Notes under the pieces: model-generated
What the model was told of the DNA's origin: nothing
The model's database searches: none
The model's input: only the letters and a program-made list of their open reading frames with translations
Part shown: positions 42,658-51,067 of the stretch, one piece after another
Position numbering within the stretch: the first letter of the stretch is position 1
Layout of the letters: the number at the start of each line of letters is the position of its first letter
Position numbers and translations under genes: made by a program
Source of the DNA: Herbiconiux moechotypicola
Lineage (GTDB): Bacteria; Actinomycetota; Actinomycetes; Actinomycetales; Microbacteriaceae
Direction: 5' to 3'
NCBI RefSeq assembly: GCF_024979255.1
Contig: NZ_JANLCN010000006.1
Coordinates: forward strand, 124,001 to 188,000
DNA: 64,000 nucleotides

Positions 42658-44376
42658 ATGTCAGACAGCACCGGGAACTCGGGCAGCACGAACCCAGACC
42701 ACATCTCGGATGACAGCACCGGCATTCCCGCCACCCCTGCCACCACCCCAGACACCACTCCGGCCGACACGGCCCCCACGGAGAACCTCGGCCCGGCACC
42801 TGTGCCGACCGAGACCCCCGTCCCCACCGAGAACCTCGGTCAGGCCCCGGCCCCGGTCGAGCCCACCGCTGCGGCCATCGTCTCGCCGATCCCCGCACCG
42901 GTCGCTCCGGTCAACCACACCCCCACGAACCCCACCACCCCCTACCCGGCTCAGGGCTACGGCGCCCCCCAGCAGCCGGCCCCCCAGCAGCCGGCCCCTC
43001 TGCAGCCCGCCCCCCAGCAGCCCTACTACGGCAACGGCGCCTTCGGCTCCCCGGTTCAGAGCTACACCGCTCCCGACCCCGCGTTCAACTCGGCGATGTA
43101 CGCCGCATCAGGGGCTTACGTCAACCAGGCCACCGCCCCCAAGCCCCCGAAGAAGCGCCGCGGCGGAGTCGCCCTGGTCGCCGCCCTCGCGATCGGCGCC
43201 CTCATCGGAGGCGCCTCGGGCGCCGGGGTCACCGCCTGGGTCGTCACCCAGAACGACTCGGGAACCACGACCTCCGCCTCGAGCCCCACCAGCATCACCG
43301 TCAACAACCCCGACAGCGCGAACCTCATCACGGCGGTCGCCGCGAAGGCCTCGCCCTCGGTGGTCACGATCTCGGTGCAGAGCGACAGTGCCGCGGGCAC
43401 CGGCTCCGGCGTCATCCTCTCCGAGGACGGCTACATCGTCACCAACACGCACGTGGTGACCCTCGACGGCGAGACCAACGACCCCTCGATCAAGGTCGAG
43501 ACCAACGACGGCAAGATCTGGGACGCCACGATCATCGGCACCGACCCGGTCGCCGACCTCGCCGTCATCAAGCTCGACGACGCCTCCGGGCTCACCCCCA
43601 TCGAGTTCGCCGACTCGTCCAAGCTCAACGTCGGCGACGTGACGATCGCCATCGGCGCCCCGCTGGGCCTGGCCGGCACCGTCACCAACGGCATCGTGAG
43701 CGCGCTCAACCGCAGCATCACGGTGGCCTCCTCGGCCGCCCCCGACGACACCGAGACGAACCCCACGCCCGACCAGGGCGACGGCGAGCAGGGCCCGTAC
43801 GACTTCTGGAACTTCGACATCCCCGGCCAGGAGGAGCAGTCCACCCCGCAGCAGACCACGCAGCAGCAGTCGATCTCGCTCTCGGTCATCCAGACCGACG
43901 CCGCGATCAACCCGGGCAACTCCGGCGGCGCGCTGCTCGACTCCGAGGGCAAGCTCATCGGCATCAACGTGGCGATCGCGAGCGCCGGCTCGAGCTCGAC
44001 CGAGGCCGGCAACATCGGTGTGGGCTTCTCCATCCCGGTCAACCTGGTCAAGCGCGTGACCGACGAGATCATCGAGAACGGCACCGCCACGCACGGCCTG
44101 CTCGGCGCCACCGTCGGCGACGCCGCCTCGGCCGAGGGCAGCACCACCGCCGGCGCCCTCATCCAGTCGGTCACCTCCGGGGGAGCGGCCGAGAAGGCCG
44201 GCCTCGCCGCCGGCGACGTGGTGACCGCCCTCGACGGGCTGCCCGTCACCGACTCGATCGACTTGACCGCGCTCGTGCGCACCCAGGCGGCGGGTTCCGA
44301 GGTGCAGCTCACCTACCTGCGCGACGGCGACTCGCACACCGTCGACGTGACCCTGGGGCAGCTCGCCGCCCAGTAG
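42658..44376 (+). CDS. HtrA-type membrane-anchored serine protease with PDZ domain
   Basis: 572 residues. A Pro/Gln/Thr-rich cytoplasmic N-terminal region of about 160 residues precedes a basic stretch (PKKRRGG) and one membrane helix. The trypsin-like domain has the triad His265 (VTNTHVV), Asp300 (VADLAVIKL) and Ser422 (NPGNSGGALLD). A C-terminal PDZ domain begins near residue 485 (GALIQSVTSGGAAEKAGLAAGDVV). It is an extracytoplasmic quality-control protease. ATG 42658 has an AAGGAG site. Confidence 0.94.
   Translation: MSDSTGNSGSTNPDHISDDSTGIPATPATTPDTTPADTAPTENLGPAPVPTETPVPTENLGQAPAPVEPTAAAIVSPIPAPVAPVNHTPTNPTTPYPAQGYGAPQQPAPQQPAPLQPAPQQPYYGNGAFGSPVQSYTAPDPAFNSAMYAASGAYVNQATAPKPPKKRRGGVALVAALAIGALIGGASGAGVTAWVVTQNDSGTTTSASSPTSITVNNPDSANLITAVAAKASPSVVTISVQSDSAAGTGSGVILSEDGYIVTNTHVVTLDGETNDPSIKVETNDGKIWDATIIGTDPVADLAVIKLDDASGLTPIEFADSSKLNVGDVTIAIGAPLGLAGTVTNGIVSALNRSITVASSAAPDDTETNPTPDQGDGEQGPYDFWNFDIPGQEEQSTPQQTTQQQSISLSVIQTDAAINPGNSGGALLDSEGKLIGINVAIASAGSSSTEAGNIGVGFSIPVNLVKRVTDEIIENGTATHGLLGATVGDAASAEGSTTAGALIQSVTSGGAAEKAGLAAGDVVTALDGLPVTDSIDLTALVRTQAAGSEVQLTYLRDGDSHTVDVTLGQLAAQ
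42968..43022 (+). repeat. Short CCCCAGCAGCCGG tandem repeats
   Basis: Four imperfect 12-15-base copies encode the QQPAP linker of the HtrA protein's cytoplasmic tail. Confidence 0.6.
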
Positions 44377-44596
44377 TCGAGCAACTCGGTAGCCGAGCAC
44401 CCCAGTAGTCGAGCAGCACCCCACCCGCGCTGCGCCTCCACGAGGCGCCTCGCCACGAGGCTGGTAGGCTCGGCGTCGCTGTCCCGCGACGTCGGCCTGC
44501 CGGCCTCGACGCATGCCCGGCCGCTCTTCCGGCCGTGGTCGACGCCGCACCGACGACGACGCAGCAACGACGATGCACGAACGACGAACGGATGCG
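44377..44596. other. Intergenic region with short repeats
   Basis: This 220-base gap has a 13-base direct repeat (CAGTAGTCGAGCA at 44371 and 44403), a 12-base palindrome CGAGGCGCCTCG near 44449 and a GGCCG...CGGCC hairpin near 44518. A TAGGCT hexamer at 44465-44470 may be the -10 of the glycosyltransferase operon. No gene is seen. Confidence 0.4.
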
Positions 44597-45667
44597 ATGA
44601 CCGACTCCCCGACGACCCGGTCGGCCCAGCCCGCCGGGGCTCTGCCCGGGGTCTCCTACGTGATGCCGGTGCTCAACGAGGTCACCCATGTGGAGGCGGC
44701 GATCGCGAGCCTCCTCGACCAGGACTACACGGGCCCGTTCGACGTGATCGTGGCGCTCGGCCCGTCGATCGACGGCACCACCGAACTCGTGGAGCGGCTC
44801 TCGAGGGTCGACCCGCGCATCCGGGTGATCGAGAACCCCACGGGTTCCACCCCGAGCGGTCTCAACGTGGCCATCGAGGCCTCGCAGCACCCGATCGTGG
44901 TGCGGGTCGACGCCCACTCCCTGCTGCCCCGCGACTACACCCGCATCGCGGTGGCGACGATGCTGCGCACCGACGCGGCGAACGTCGGCGGCATCATGAA
45001 GGCCGAGGGCACCACGCCGTTCGAGTCGGCGGTCGCTCTCGCCTACGGCTCCAAGGCGGGGCTCGGCGGGGGAGCGCACCACGTCGGCGGGTCGGAGGGA
45101 CCGGCCGAGACGGTGTACCTCGGGGTCTTCCAGCGCGAGTGGCTCACCCGGGTGGGACTCTTCGACGAGGACATCCGCCGCGGGCAGGACTGGGAGCTCA
45201 ACCGCCGCCTGCGCGACGCGGGGGGAACGGTCTGGTTCACTCCGGAGCTCGTCGTGGTCTACCGTCCTCGTCCCAGTCTGGAGCGGCTGGCGCGGCAGTT
45301 CTTCTCCACCGGCCTGTGGCGGGGGGAGCTGGCCCGGCGCTTCTTCTCGGCGAACGCGCTGAAGTACTTCGTGCCGCCCGTGATGGTGCTCGTGGCCGTG
45401 CTCGGCGCCGTCGTGGGCGTGGTGGGTGCGATCGTCACCGGGCTCGGCGGAGCGGCCGGGCCGTGGCTCCTGCTCGGCTTCGTGGTGCCGGGGGTGTACC
45501 TGCTGTTCGTCGCCGTGTCGGCGCTCGCCGCCGGTCTCAGGGCGGGCGCGCGAACCGGGGTATGGTTTCTCGTGGTGCTGCCGTGCATCCACTTCAGCTG
45601 GGGTCTGGGCTTTCTGCTCGGCTTCGGCAAGCTGACCTCGAACATCACGGCCCACAACGGACGGTGA
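44597..45667 (+). CDS. Glycosyltransferase family 2
   Basis: 356 residues. GT-A domain with VSYVMPVLNEVTHVEAAIASLL, the DxD-like VRVDAHS and the acceptor-side GQDWELNRRLRDAGG (ED/QDxxL type). Two or three membrane helices follow (about residues 260-350). It would transfer a sugar from a nucleotide donor on the cytoplasmic side. First gene of a four-gene envelope-polymer cluster; the next gene starts within its stop (GTGA). Confidence 0.9.
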   Translation: MTDSPTTRSAQPAGALPGVSYVMPVLNEVTHVEAAIASLLDQDYTGPFDVIVALGPSIDGTTELVERLSRVDPRIRVIENPTGSTPSGLNVAIEASQHPIVVRVDAHSLLPRDYTRIAVATMLRTDAANVGGIMKAEGTTPFESAVALAYGSKAGLGGGAHHVGGSEGPAETVYLGVFQREWLTRVGLFDEDIRRGQDWELNRRLRDAGGTVWFTPELVVVYRPRPSLERLARQFFSTGLWRGELARRFFSANALKYFVPPVMVLVAVLGAVVGVVGAIVTGLGGAAGPWLLLGFVVPGVYLLFVAVSALAAGLRAGARTGVWFLVVLPCIHFSWGLGFLLGFGKLTSNITAHNGR

Positions 45668-46551
45668 CTGTGGCGAGGAGGGCACCGGTGACGAACGACG
45701 GTGCGGGAAAGGTGACTGTGGCGAACGAGACCGGGGCGAACGACCAGACGATGCCGAACCACGGCGCGCCCCGCTCCATCGCCGAGTTGAAGGCCGTCGC
45801 GCAGCCGCCCGAGGTGCGCGGCCGCCGCAACGCCGAGCACTGGACCGCGTCGCTCTACCTGCGGCGCATCTCGCCCTACCTCACCTGGTTGCTGCTGAAG
45901 ACCTCCATCTCGGCCAACGGTGTGACGGGCCTCATGATCCTCACCGGCTGGGCCACCGCCGCCGCGCTGCTCATCCCCGGCATCGCCGGTGCGGCGCTCG
46001 CCCTGGTGCTCGGGCAGCTGCAGATGCTCGTGGACTGCTGCGACGGCGAGGTGGCCCGCTGGCGCCGCACCTCGTCACCCGCCGGGGTGTTCCTCGACAA
46101 GGTGGGTCACTACACGACCGAGGCGCTCATCCCGATCGCCCTCGGCATCCGCGCGGCCGGCTACCCGTTCGAGGCCCCCGCCGACTTCCTCTGGACCACG
46201 CTCGGACTGCTGCTGGCCCTCGTGATCGTGCTCAACAAGGCCCTCAACGACATGGTGCACGTCGCCCGCGCGAACGCGGGGCTCGAGAAGCTCGCCGACC
46301 GCAAAGGCGAGTCGGAGCCCTCCCAGGCGCTCGTCGCCCGGCTGCGCCGCGCCGCCCGCTTCGTGCCGTTCCACCGGCTCTACCACTCGGTCGAGCTCAC
46401 CATGCTCGTCTTCGTGTTCGCGGTGGTCGGGCTGTTCGTGGGCGGGGTACTCGCCGACCGCATCCTGCTCGGCGCGCTCGTGCCGCTGTCGCTGCTCGCT
46501 CTGGTGGGGCACTTCGTGGCCATCATGGCCTCGAAGCGGGTGCGCTCCTGA
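45664..46551 (+). CDS. CDP-alcohol phosphatidyltransferase family protein
   Basis: 295 residues with about six membrane helices. The CDP-alcohol signature is D-x2-DGxxAR-x8-G-x3-D-x3-D; here it reads DCCDGEVARW...G...D followed by KVGH, so the fourth acidic residue is His. GTG 45664 overlaps the previous stop; a 13-base repeat (GTGACTGTGGCGA) places a second GTG at 45712 in the same frame. It should move a phospho-alcohol from CDP onto a lipid or glycan acceptor for the polymer built by the neighbours. Confidence 0.85.
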   Translation: MTVARRAPVTNDGAGKVTVANETGANDQTMPNHGAPRSIAELKAVAQPPEVRGRRNAEHWTASLYLRRISPYLTWLLLKTSISANGVTGLMILTGWATAAALLIPGIAGAALALVLGQLQMLVDCCDGEVARWRRTSSPAGVFLDKVGHYTTEALIPIALGIRAAGYPFEAPADFLWTTLGLLLALVIVLNKALNDMVHVARANAGLEKLADRKGESEPSQALVARLRRAARFVPFHRLYHSVELTMLVFVFAVVGLFVGGVLADRILLGALVPLSLLALVGHFVAIMASKRVRS

Positions 46552-46594
46552 GCGCGACAGGCCGGGGCGGCAGCGGATGCGCGGAGCGGGTTCG

Positions 46595-47464
46595 ATGAGC
46601 GCACCCACCGTCGGCGTGGTGCTGCTCACGCAGGGCACCCGGCCCGCCGATCTGCTGCGCGGCGCGGAGTCGCTGCTCGCCCAGACCGGCGTCACCCTCG
46701 ACATCGTCTGCGTCGGCAACGGCTGGGCGCCCGCAGGCCTGCCGGAGGCGGTGCGCACACTGGAGCTCCCCGAGAACCTCGGCATCCCCGCCGGCCGCAA
46801 CGCCGGAGCCGCCGTGGTGCAGGGCGACTACGTGTTCTTCCTCGACGACGACGCCAGCCTCCCCGACCCCCGCTTCCTCGCCGACGCGATCGCGCTGCTC
46901 GGCCGTGACGGCGGCATCGGCCTGCTGCAGCCCCGCGTGGTCGACCCCTCCGGCGCCGAGAACCCGCGCCGCTGGGTGCCGCGCATCCGCAAGGGCGAAC
47001 CCGACGCCTCGGGGAACGTGTTCTCGGTGTGGGAGGGCGCCACCCTGCTGCCCCGCTCGGTGTTCGACCGCACCGGCGGCTGGGCAGCGCCGTTCTTCTA
47101 TGCCCACGAGGGCATCGAGCTGGCCTGGCGGGTGTGGGACCAGGGACTGCGCACCTGGTACGCGGGCGGCCTCGTCGCGAACCATCCCGCCATCGAGCCC
47201 ACCCGGCACGCCTACTACTACCGGCTCAACGCCCGCAACAGGGTGTGGCTGGCCAAGCGCAACCTGCCCTGGCCCCTGGTGCCCCTCTACGTGGGTTCGT
47301 GGACCGCGATCCAGGTGCTGCGCTGGGCGAGGCGCCCCGCAGCGTTGCGGGCCTGGTTCGGCGGCTGGGCCGACGGCTGGCGAACGGATGCGGGGGAGCG
47401 GCGCCCGATCTCGTGGCGCACCGTGCTGCGCATGACCGCCGCCGGGCGCCCTCCGATCGTCTGA
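46595..47464 (+). CDS. Glycosyltransferase family 2
   Basis: 289 residues, soluble GT-A type. GVVLLTQGTRPADLLRGAESLL at the start, LPENLGIPAGRNAGAAV, the metal-binding FFLDDDAS and HEGIELAWRVWDQG in the acceptor region. It is like rhamnosyl- or galactofuranosyl-transferase-type GT2 enzymes. ATG 46595 is 43 bases after the previous gene. Part of the envelope-polymer cluster. Confidence 0.9.
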   Translation: MSAPTVGVVLLTQGTRPADLLRGAESLLAQTGVTLDIVCVGNGWAPAGLPEAVRTLELPENLGIPAGRNAGAAVVQGDYVFFLDDDASLPDPRFLADAIALLGRDGGIGLLQPRVVDPSGAENPRRWVPRIRKGEPDASGNVFSVWEGATLLPRSVFDRTGGWAAPFFYAHEGIELAWRVWDQGLRTWYAGGLVANHPAIEPTRHAYYYRLNARNRVWLAKRNLPWPLVPLYVGSWTAIQVLRWARRPAALRAWFGGWADGWRTDAGERRPISWRTVLRMTAAGRPPIV

Positions 47465-47562
47465 GGCCCGCCCGCACGGCGTACCTCGCCCGGCAAGGTC
47501 ACGATTGCCTAAAGAACCGCTGCACACCCGCTGATCCGGCCGGGTCGCGACGAGGGTCTGGC

Positions 47563-47568
47563 TAGCCT
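47563..47568 (+). promoter_or_regulatory. -10 element TAGCCT of the TagF-like gene
   Basis: TAGCCT lies exactly 6 bases before GTG 47575, suggesting an internal leaderless promoter. Confidence 0.5.
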
Positions 47569-47574
47569 GGAAGC

Positions 47575-48867
47575 GTGGGATGGGTGAACGACGCGAAACT
47601 GGGCCTGGGTGCCGTGCGCGAGCTGCTCGCTGCCCGCGCGGTGCGCTCGAAGCTCGCGCGCCAGTTGGCGGCGCGGGGCGAGCTGCCCCGGCTGCGCTAC
47701 GAGATCGGCGTGTACTTCGCCGACCCCGAGGTGAACCTGTACCAGATGCGACAGTGGTACGGCCCGCTCGCCGAACTCGACCGCACGCATCCGGTCGTGG
47801 TGCTCAGCCGCAACCCCGGCGGCAGCAGCGCGCTGCTCGAGGAGTCGCCGGTGCCGGTGGCGCACGTGCGCACGGTGCGCCAGCTCGAGGACTTCATCGA
47901 CGCCCAAGAACTCAAGATCGTGCTCTACGTGAACCAGAACGCGCGCAACTTCCAGATGATGCGCTACGGCCGTCGCTGGCACGTGTTCGTCAATCACGGC
48001 GAGAGCGACAAGATGTACATGACCACCAACCAGTTCAAGGCGTACGACTACGCCCTGGTGGCCGGCGACGCGGCCCTCTCCCGGCTGAAGCGCGTGCTCT
48101 GGGACTACGACTTCGACAAGCGCGCCCTCCCGATCGGTCGTCCGCAGGCCGACCACCTGGCCGGTACGGTGCCCTTCCCGCGCGACGGCCGCACCGTCGT
48201 GCTCTACGCGCCCACCTGGGAGGGCGACCGTGCCGCCGCCCACTACGGCTCCATCGCCAGCCACGGCGTCGCGCTGGCGCGCGACGTGCTGAGTTCGCCG
48301 AACCACCGGCTGGTCTACCGCCCGCACCCGCGCAGCGGGGTGCTCGACCCGGCTTATGCGGCGGCGAACCGCGAGATCGTGGCCGCCATCGCCGAGGCGA
48401 ACCGGGCAGACCCCGGTGCGCATCACGTGCACGACACGGGGGCCGAGCTCGGCTGGCAGCTCGCGGTGGCCGACGTCGCGATCGTCGACGTCTCCGCCAT
48501 GGTCTACGACCGCCTCGCCACCGGCAAGCCCCTGCTCGTCACCCGGCCGGCCGACCCGGCCGCCGAGATCGACACCGGAGGCTACCTCTCCGATGCGGAG
48601 TGGCTCGACAGCACCGAGGCCTCCACCGTGCTCGAGAGACTCGACGAGCTCGACCACGACTCGGCCGCGGGGGTGCGCCTGCACCGCTGGGTGGAGCACT
48701 ACTTCGGCGACACCTCGCCCGGTGTCGCCACGGCCCGCTTCCACGCCGCGATCGAGCACCTGCTCGCGGAGTGGAACCGCCACGCGGCCCTGCACGCCCA
48801 CGACGGCCCGGTGGAGCTCCGCGAGTCGGCGCGCACCGCTCAGGGCGGCACCCACGACGAGGTCTGA
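47575..48867 (+). CDS. CDP-glycerol glycerophosphotransferase family protein (TagF-like)
   Basis: 430 residues with the GT-B-like teichoic acid polymerase core: FVNHGESDKMYMTTNQFKAYDY (first active-site His region), VVLYAPTWEGDR, YRPHPRSG (second His) and VAIVDVSAMVYDRLATGKPLLV. It would polymerise or attach glycerol-phosphate or a related polyol-phosphate. There is no membrane helix, only an amphipathic N-terminus. With the two GT2 enzymes and the CDP-alcohol transferase it suggests a wall or lipid-anchored phosphoglycan. Confidence 0.88.
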   Translation: MGWVNDAKLGLGAVRELLAARAVRSKLARQLAARGELPRLRYEIGVYFADPEVNLYQMRQWYGPLAELDRTHPVVVLSRNPGGSSALLEESPVPVAHVRTVRQLEDFIDAQELKIVLYVNQNARNFQMMRYGRRWHVFVNHGESDKMYMTTNQFKAYDYALVAGDAALSRLKRVLWDYDFDKRALPIGRPQADHLAGTVPFPRDGRTVVLYAPTWEGDRAAAHYGSIASHGVALARDVLSSPNHRLVYRPHPRSGVLDPAYAAANREIVAAIAEANRADPGAHHVHDTGAELGWQLAVADVAIVDVSAMVYDRLATGKPLLVTRPADPAAEIDTGGYLSDAEWLDSTEASTVLERLDELDHDSAAGVRLHRWVEHYFGDTSPGVATARFHAAIEHLLAEWNRHAALHAHDGPVELRESARTAQGGTHDEV

Positions 48868-48942
48868 CGGCGCGAGCGCGGCCAGCACAGGAACGCGCGC
48901 TTGACACGCGGGGATCTGTGCCGCCCCGGGCCGGACTCGATC

Positions 48943-49251
48943 TCAGCTGTGGCGCGAGCGGGCCAGCGCGTACTTCGCCACCAGCACCGCCACACCGGCG
49001 ATGACGAGAAAGACGGCGGCGGTGACGAGCATCGGCGTGAAGTCGTAGCCGGTCTGCGCCAGGGCGGGAGGCGCGGCCTCGTCGTGTGAACCGGCCCAGC
49101 TCGAGGCCTGAGCGGCGATCGCGGCGCCGAACACCACCGATGCCAGGGCGAGCATCGCCGAGAGCACGACTCCACCGACGGCCGGGAAGACACGGCCCGG
49201 GAAGACACGACCCGGGGCGACACGACCGGGGGCGAGGCGACGGATGCGCAT
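48943..49251 (-). CDS. Tiny LAQTG wall-anchored protein
   Basis: 102 residues. An Arg-rich n-region made of four (A/F)PGRV pentapeptides leads into a signal helix (FPAVGGVVLSAMLALASVVFGAAIAAQA). Only about 20 mature residues (SSWAGSHDEAAPPA) separate it from LAQTG, a hydrophobic helix and the basic tail KYALARSRHS. This is a minimal cell-wall sorting substrate of the LAxTG type. No function is known. Start ATG 49251 follows an AGGAAAGGGGG ribosome site. Confidence 0.7.
   Translation of the reverse strand: MRIRRLAPGRVAPGRVFPGRVFPAVGGVVLSAMLALASVVFGAAIAAQASSWAGSHDEAAPPALAQTGYDFTPMLVTAAVFLVIAGVAVLVAKYALARSRHS
49181..49240 (-). repeat. Four 15-bp tandem units in the small anchored protein
   Basis: Units start at 49181, 49196, 49211 and 49226 (type CCCGGGAAGACACGA) and encode PGRV(A/F) pentapeptides in the n-region of the signal sequence. 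Confidence 0.8.
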
Positions 49252-49357
49252 TCTGCCCCCTTTCCTGGCTCGGCCAGCCGGCGGGTGGCTCCCGCTCGAC
49301 ACCACCAGGGTACCACCGGCCTGCCGCCGCGCCCTCGTGCCAGATGCGGATGTCGAC

Positions 49358-50218
49358 TCAGATGCGGATGTCGTGCACGGGCGGCCCGCCCGCATCCCCG
49401 CCGTCGCCCGGCGAGCCGGCACGGCCCCGAACGCCCGGCGCCTCCACGATCTCGCGCCGGCGCCTCGGCAGCAGCTTCTTCACGCCCCGCCGCCCCGTCG
49501 CGTCGTCCGCTCCTCCCTCGCCCACGGACCGTGGCGCCTTGACGGTCACCGCGAGCACTGCGGGGAACGTGAACGGCGCCGGCCCGAACGCGCTGCGGGC
49601 GCTCTGGATGACGGTGCGCCCGAGCAGCAAGTTGCCCACACCGCCGATCGCGGCGCCGATGCCGAACGGCACCATGCGGCCGATGACGTTGGTGCCCTGG
49701 CCCACCGCGAAGTGCTTCACGAACTGCTTCTTGAGCTGATCGGCGATCGGCCCCACCACGAACGACGGGAGACTCGAGGTCACCACCTGACCCCAGTACG
49801 CGCTCCGCGGCATCCCTCCTGCGGCCTGCCCGGCGATCTGCTTGAGCAGGTCGCTGCCGGCCTTGCCCATGAGGAGCGTCATCACGAGGGCGCGGGCGCG
49901 ATCGGGGTCGTCGATCGCGATGCCGTGCACCTCGGTGACCGACTGCGCGAACAGGGCGGTGGTCTCGAGGAAGCCCGCGGTCTCGACCGCGCTCAGCCCG
50001 AGCGAGATGCCGGTGCCCACGAACGGCAGCATCGAGCTCGCCCCCACCGCCGCACCACCGGTGGTGACCGCAGCGACGTAGCGCCTCTCGAGAATGACCA
50101 GCAGCTGCTCGGGCGAGGCGTCGGGGTGGAGCTTGCGGATGCCTCTGAGGTGCGCGAGCACGACGGGCCGGTGCACGCTCAGGAGGCGGTCGACGTTGCG
50201 TTCGAGTCGGGTGGGCAT
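49358..50218 (-). CDS. EcsC family protein
   Basis: 286 residues. The EcsC-like core is seen as AAVTTGGAAVGASSMLPFVGTGISLGLSAVETAGFLE, SVTEVHGIAIDDPDRARALVMTLLMGKAG and VIGRMVPFGIGAAIGGVGNLLLGRTVI. EcsC accompanies the Ecs ABC transporter in Bacillus but stands alone here; its role is not settled. The C-terminal 60 residues are a basic, Gly-rich tail. CAGAGT lies 6 bases before the ATG. Confidence 0.85.
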   Translation of the reverse strand: MPTRLERNVDRLLSVHRPVVLAHLRGIRKLHPDASPEQLLVILERRYVAAVTTGGAAVGASSMLPFVGTGISLGLSAVETAGFLETTALFAQSVTEVHGIAIDDPDRARALVMTLLMGKAGSDLLKQIAGQAAGGMPRSAYWGQVVTSSLPSFVVGPIADQLKKQFVKHFAVGQGTNVIGRMVPFGIGAAIGGVGNLLLGRTVIQSARSAFGPAPFTFPAVLAVTVKAPRSVGEGGADDATGRRGVKKLLPRRRREIVEAPGVRGRAGSPGDGGDAGGPPVHDIRI

Positions 50219-50308
50219 GGTTCCACTCTGGACCGTCAGGCTGGACGACGGGTGCAGACACGGTCAGCCGGCTGCGACGGGTGGGGAAGGATGGGGCAGA
50301 ATCGCTGC

Positions 50309-51067
50309 ATGAGCCAACACTCCTCCGACGGCGCAGCGGGATCGCGTGCCGAGAAGGCCGTCGAGCAGTTCTCGCTGGTCAACGCGCTCGTCGTGGGCCT
50401 GTTCGACGGGGTGTACTCGGTGCAGGAGGTCGCCCGCCGCGGCGACCTCGGGCTGGGGTGCGGCGACCACATGGACGGAGAGCTGGTGCTCGTCGACGGG
50501 GAGTTCCGACTCTTCCACGGCGACGGCACCGTGACGGTGCTGGGTGCCGACGATTCCCTGGCGTTCGCCGAGGTGGTGCGGTTCGAGCCCGAGATCGTGA
50601 CCGACGTCTTCGGGGTGACCTCGTTCGGCGAGCTGGTGGAGCGCATCCGGGGTCTCGTGGTGAGCGACAACCTCTTCCATGCGGTGCGGATGCGCGGGGT
50701 GTTCGAGGGCGTGGGGCTGAGGGAGGCGAAGCGGCAGTCCAAGCCGTACCTTCCGCTGGCCGAGGCCGTGCGTGATCAGCGCGAGGTGACGGTGCCGCGG
50801 ATGAGGGGTACCCTCGCCGGCTTTCTCGCACCGAGGGTGTTCCAGGGCATCAGTGTGGCGGGCCCGCACCTGCACGTGGTCGACGAGTCGGGCCTGGTGG
50901 GCGGGCACGTGCTCGGGCTGGCGTCGGCCGAGGGCGTGCTCGAGATCGAGAGCTACTCCGCGGTGACGGTGCGGCTGCCCTCCTCAGAGGACTACCTCGC
51001 CGCCGAGCTCGCACCCGAGGGCGCCGACGCCGCCATCCGCCACGCCGAGTCGGACCACCAGCGATGA
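50309..51067 (+). CDS. budA: Alpha-acetolactate decarboxylase
   Basis: 252 residues. It converts (S)-2-acetolactate to (R)-acetoin. The family fold is evident from FSLVNALVVGLFDGVYSVQEVARRGDLGLGCGDHMDGELVLVDGEF. The zinc ligands are His187 and His189 (GPHLHVVDE) and His200 (GGHVLG). CAGAAT lies 6 bases before the ATG, suggesting leaderless expression. Acetolactate synthase is not adjacent; the next gene, a MOSC protein, overlaps it by four bases. Confidence 0.92.
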   Translation: MSQHSSDGAAGSRAEKAVEQFSLVNALVVGLFDGVYSVQEVARRGDLGLGCGDHMDGELVLVDGEFRLFHGDGTVTVLGADDSLAFAEVVRFEPEIVTDVFGVTSFGELVERIRGLVVSDNLFHAVRMRGVFEGVGLREAKRQSKPYLPLAEAVRDQREVTVPRMRGTLAGFLAPRVFQGISVAGPHLHVVDESGLVGGHVLGLASAEGVLEIESYSAVTVRLPSSEDYLAAELAPEGADAAIRHAESDHQR

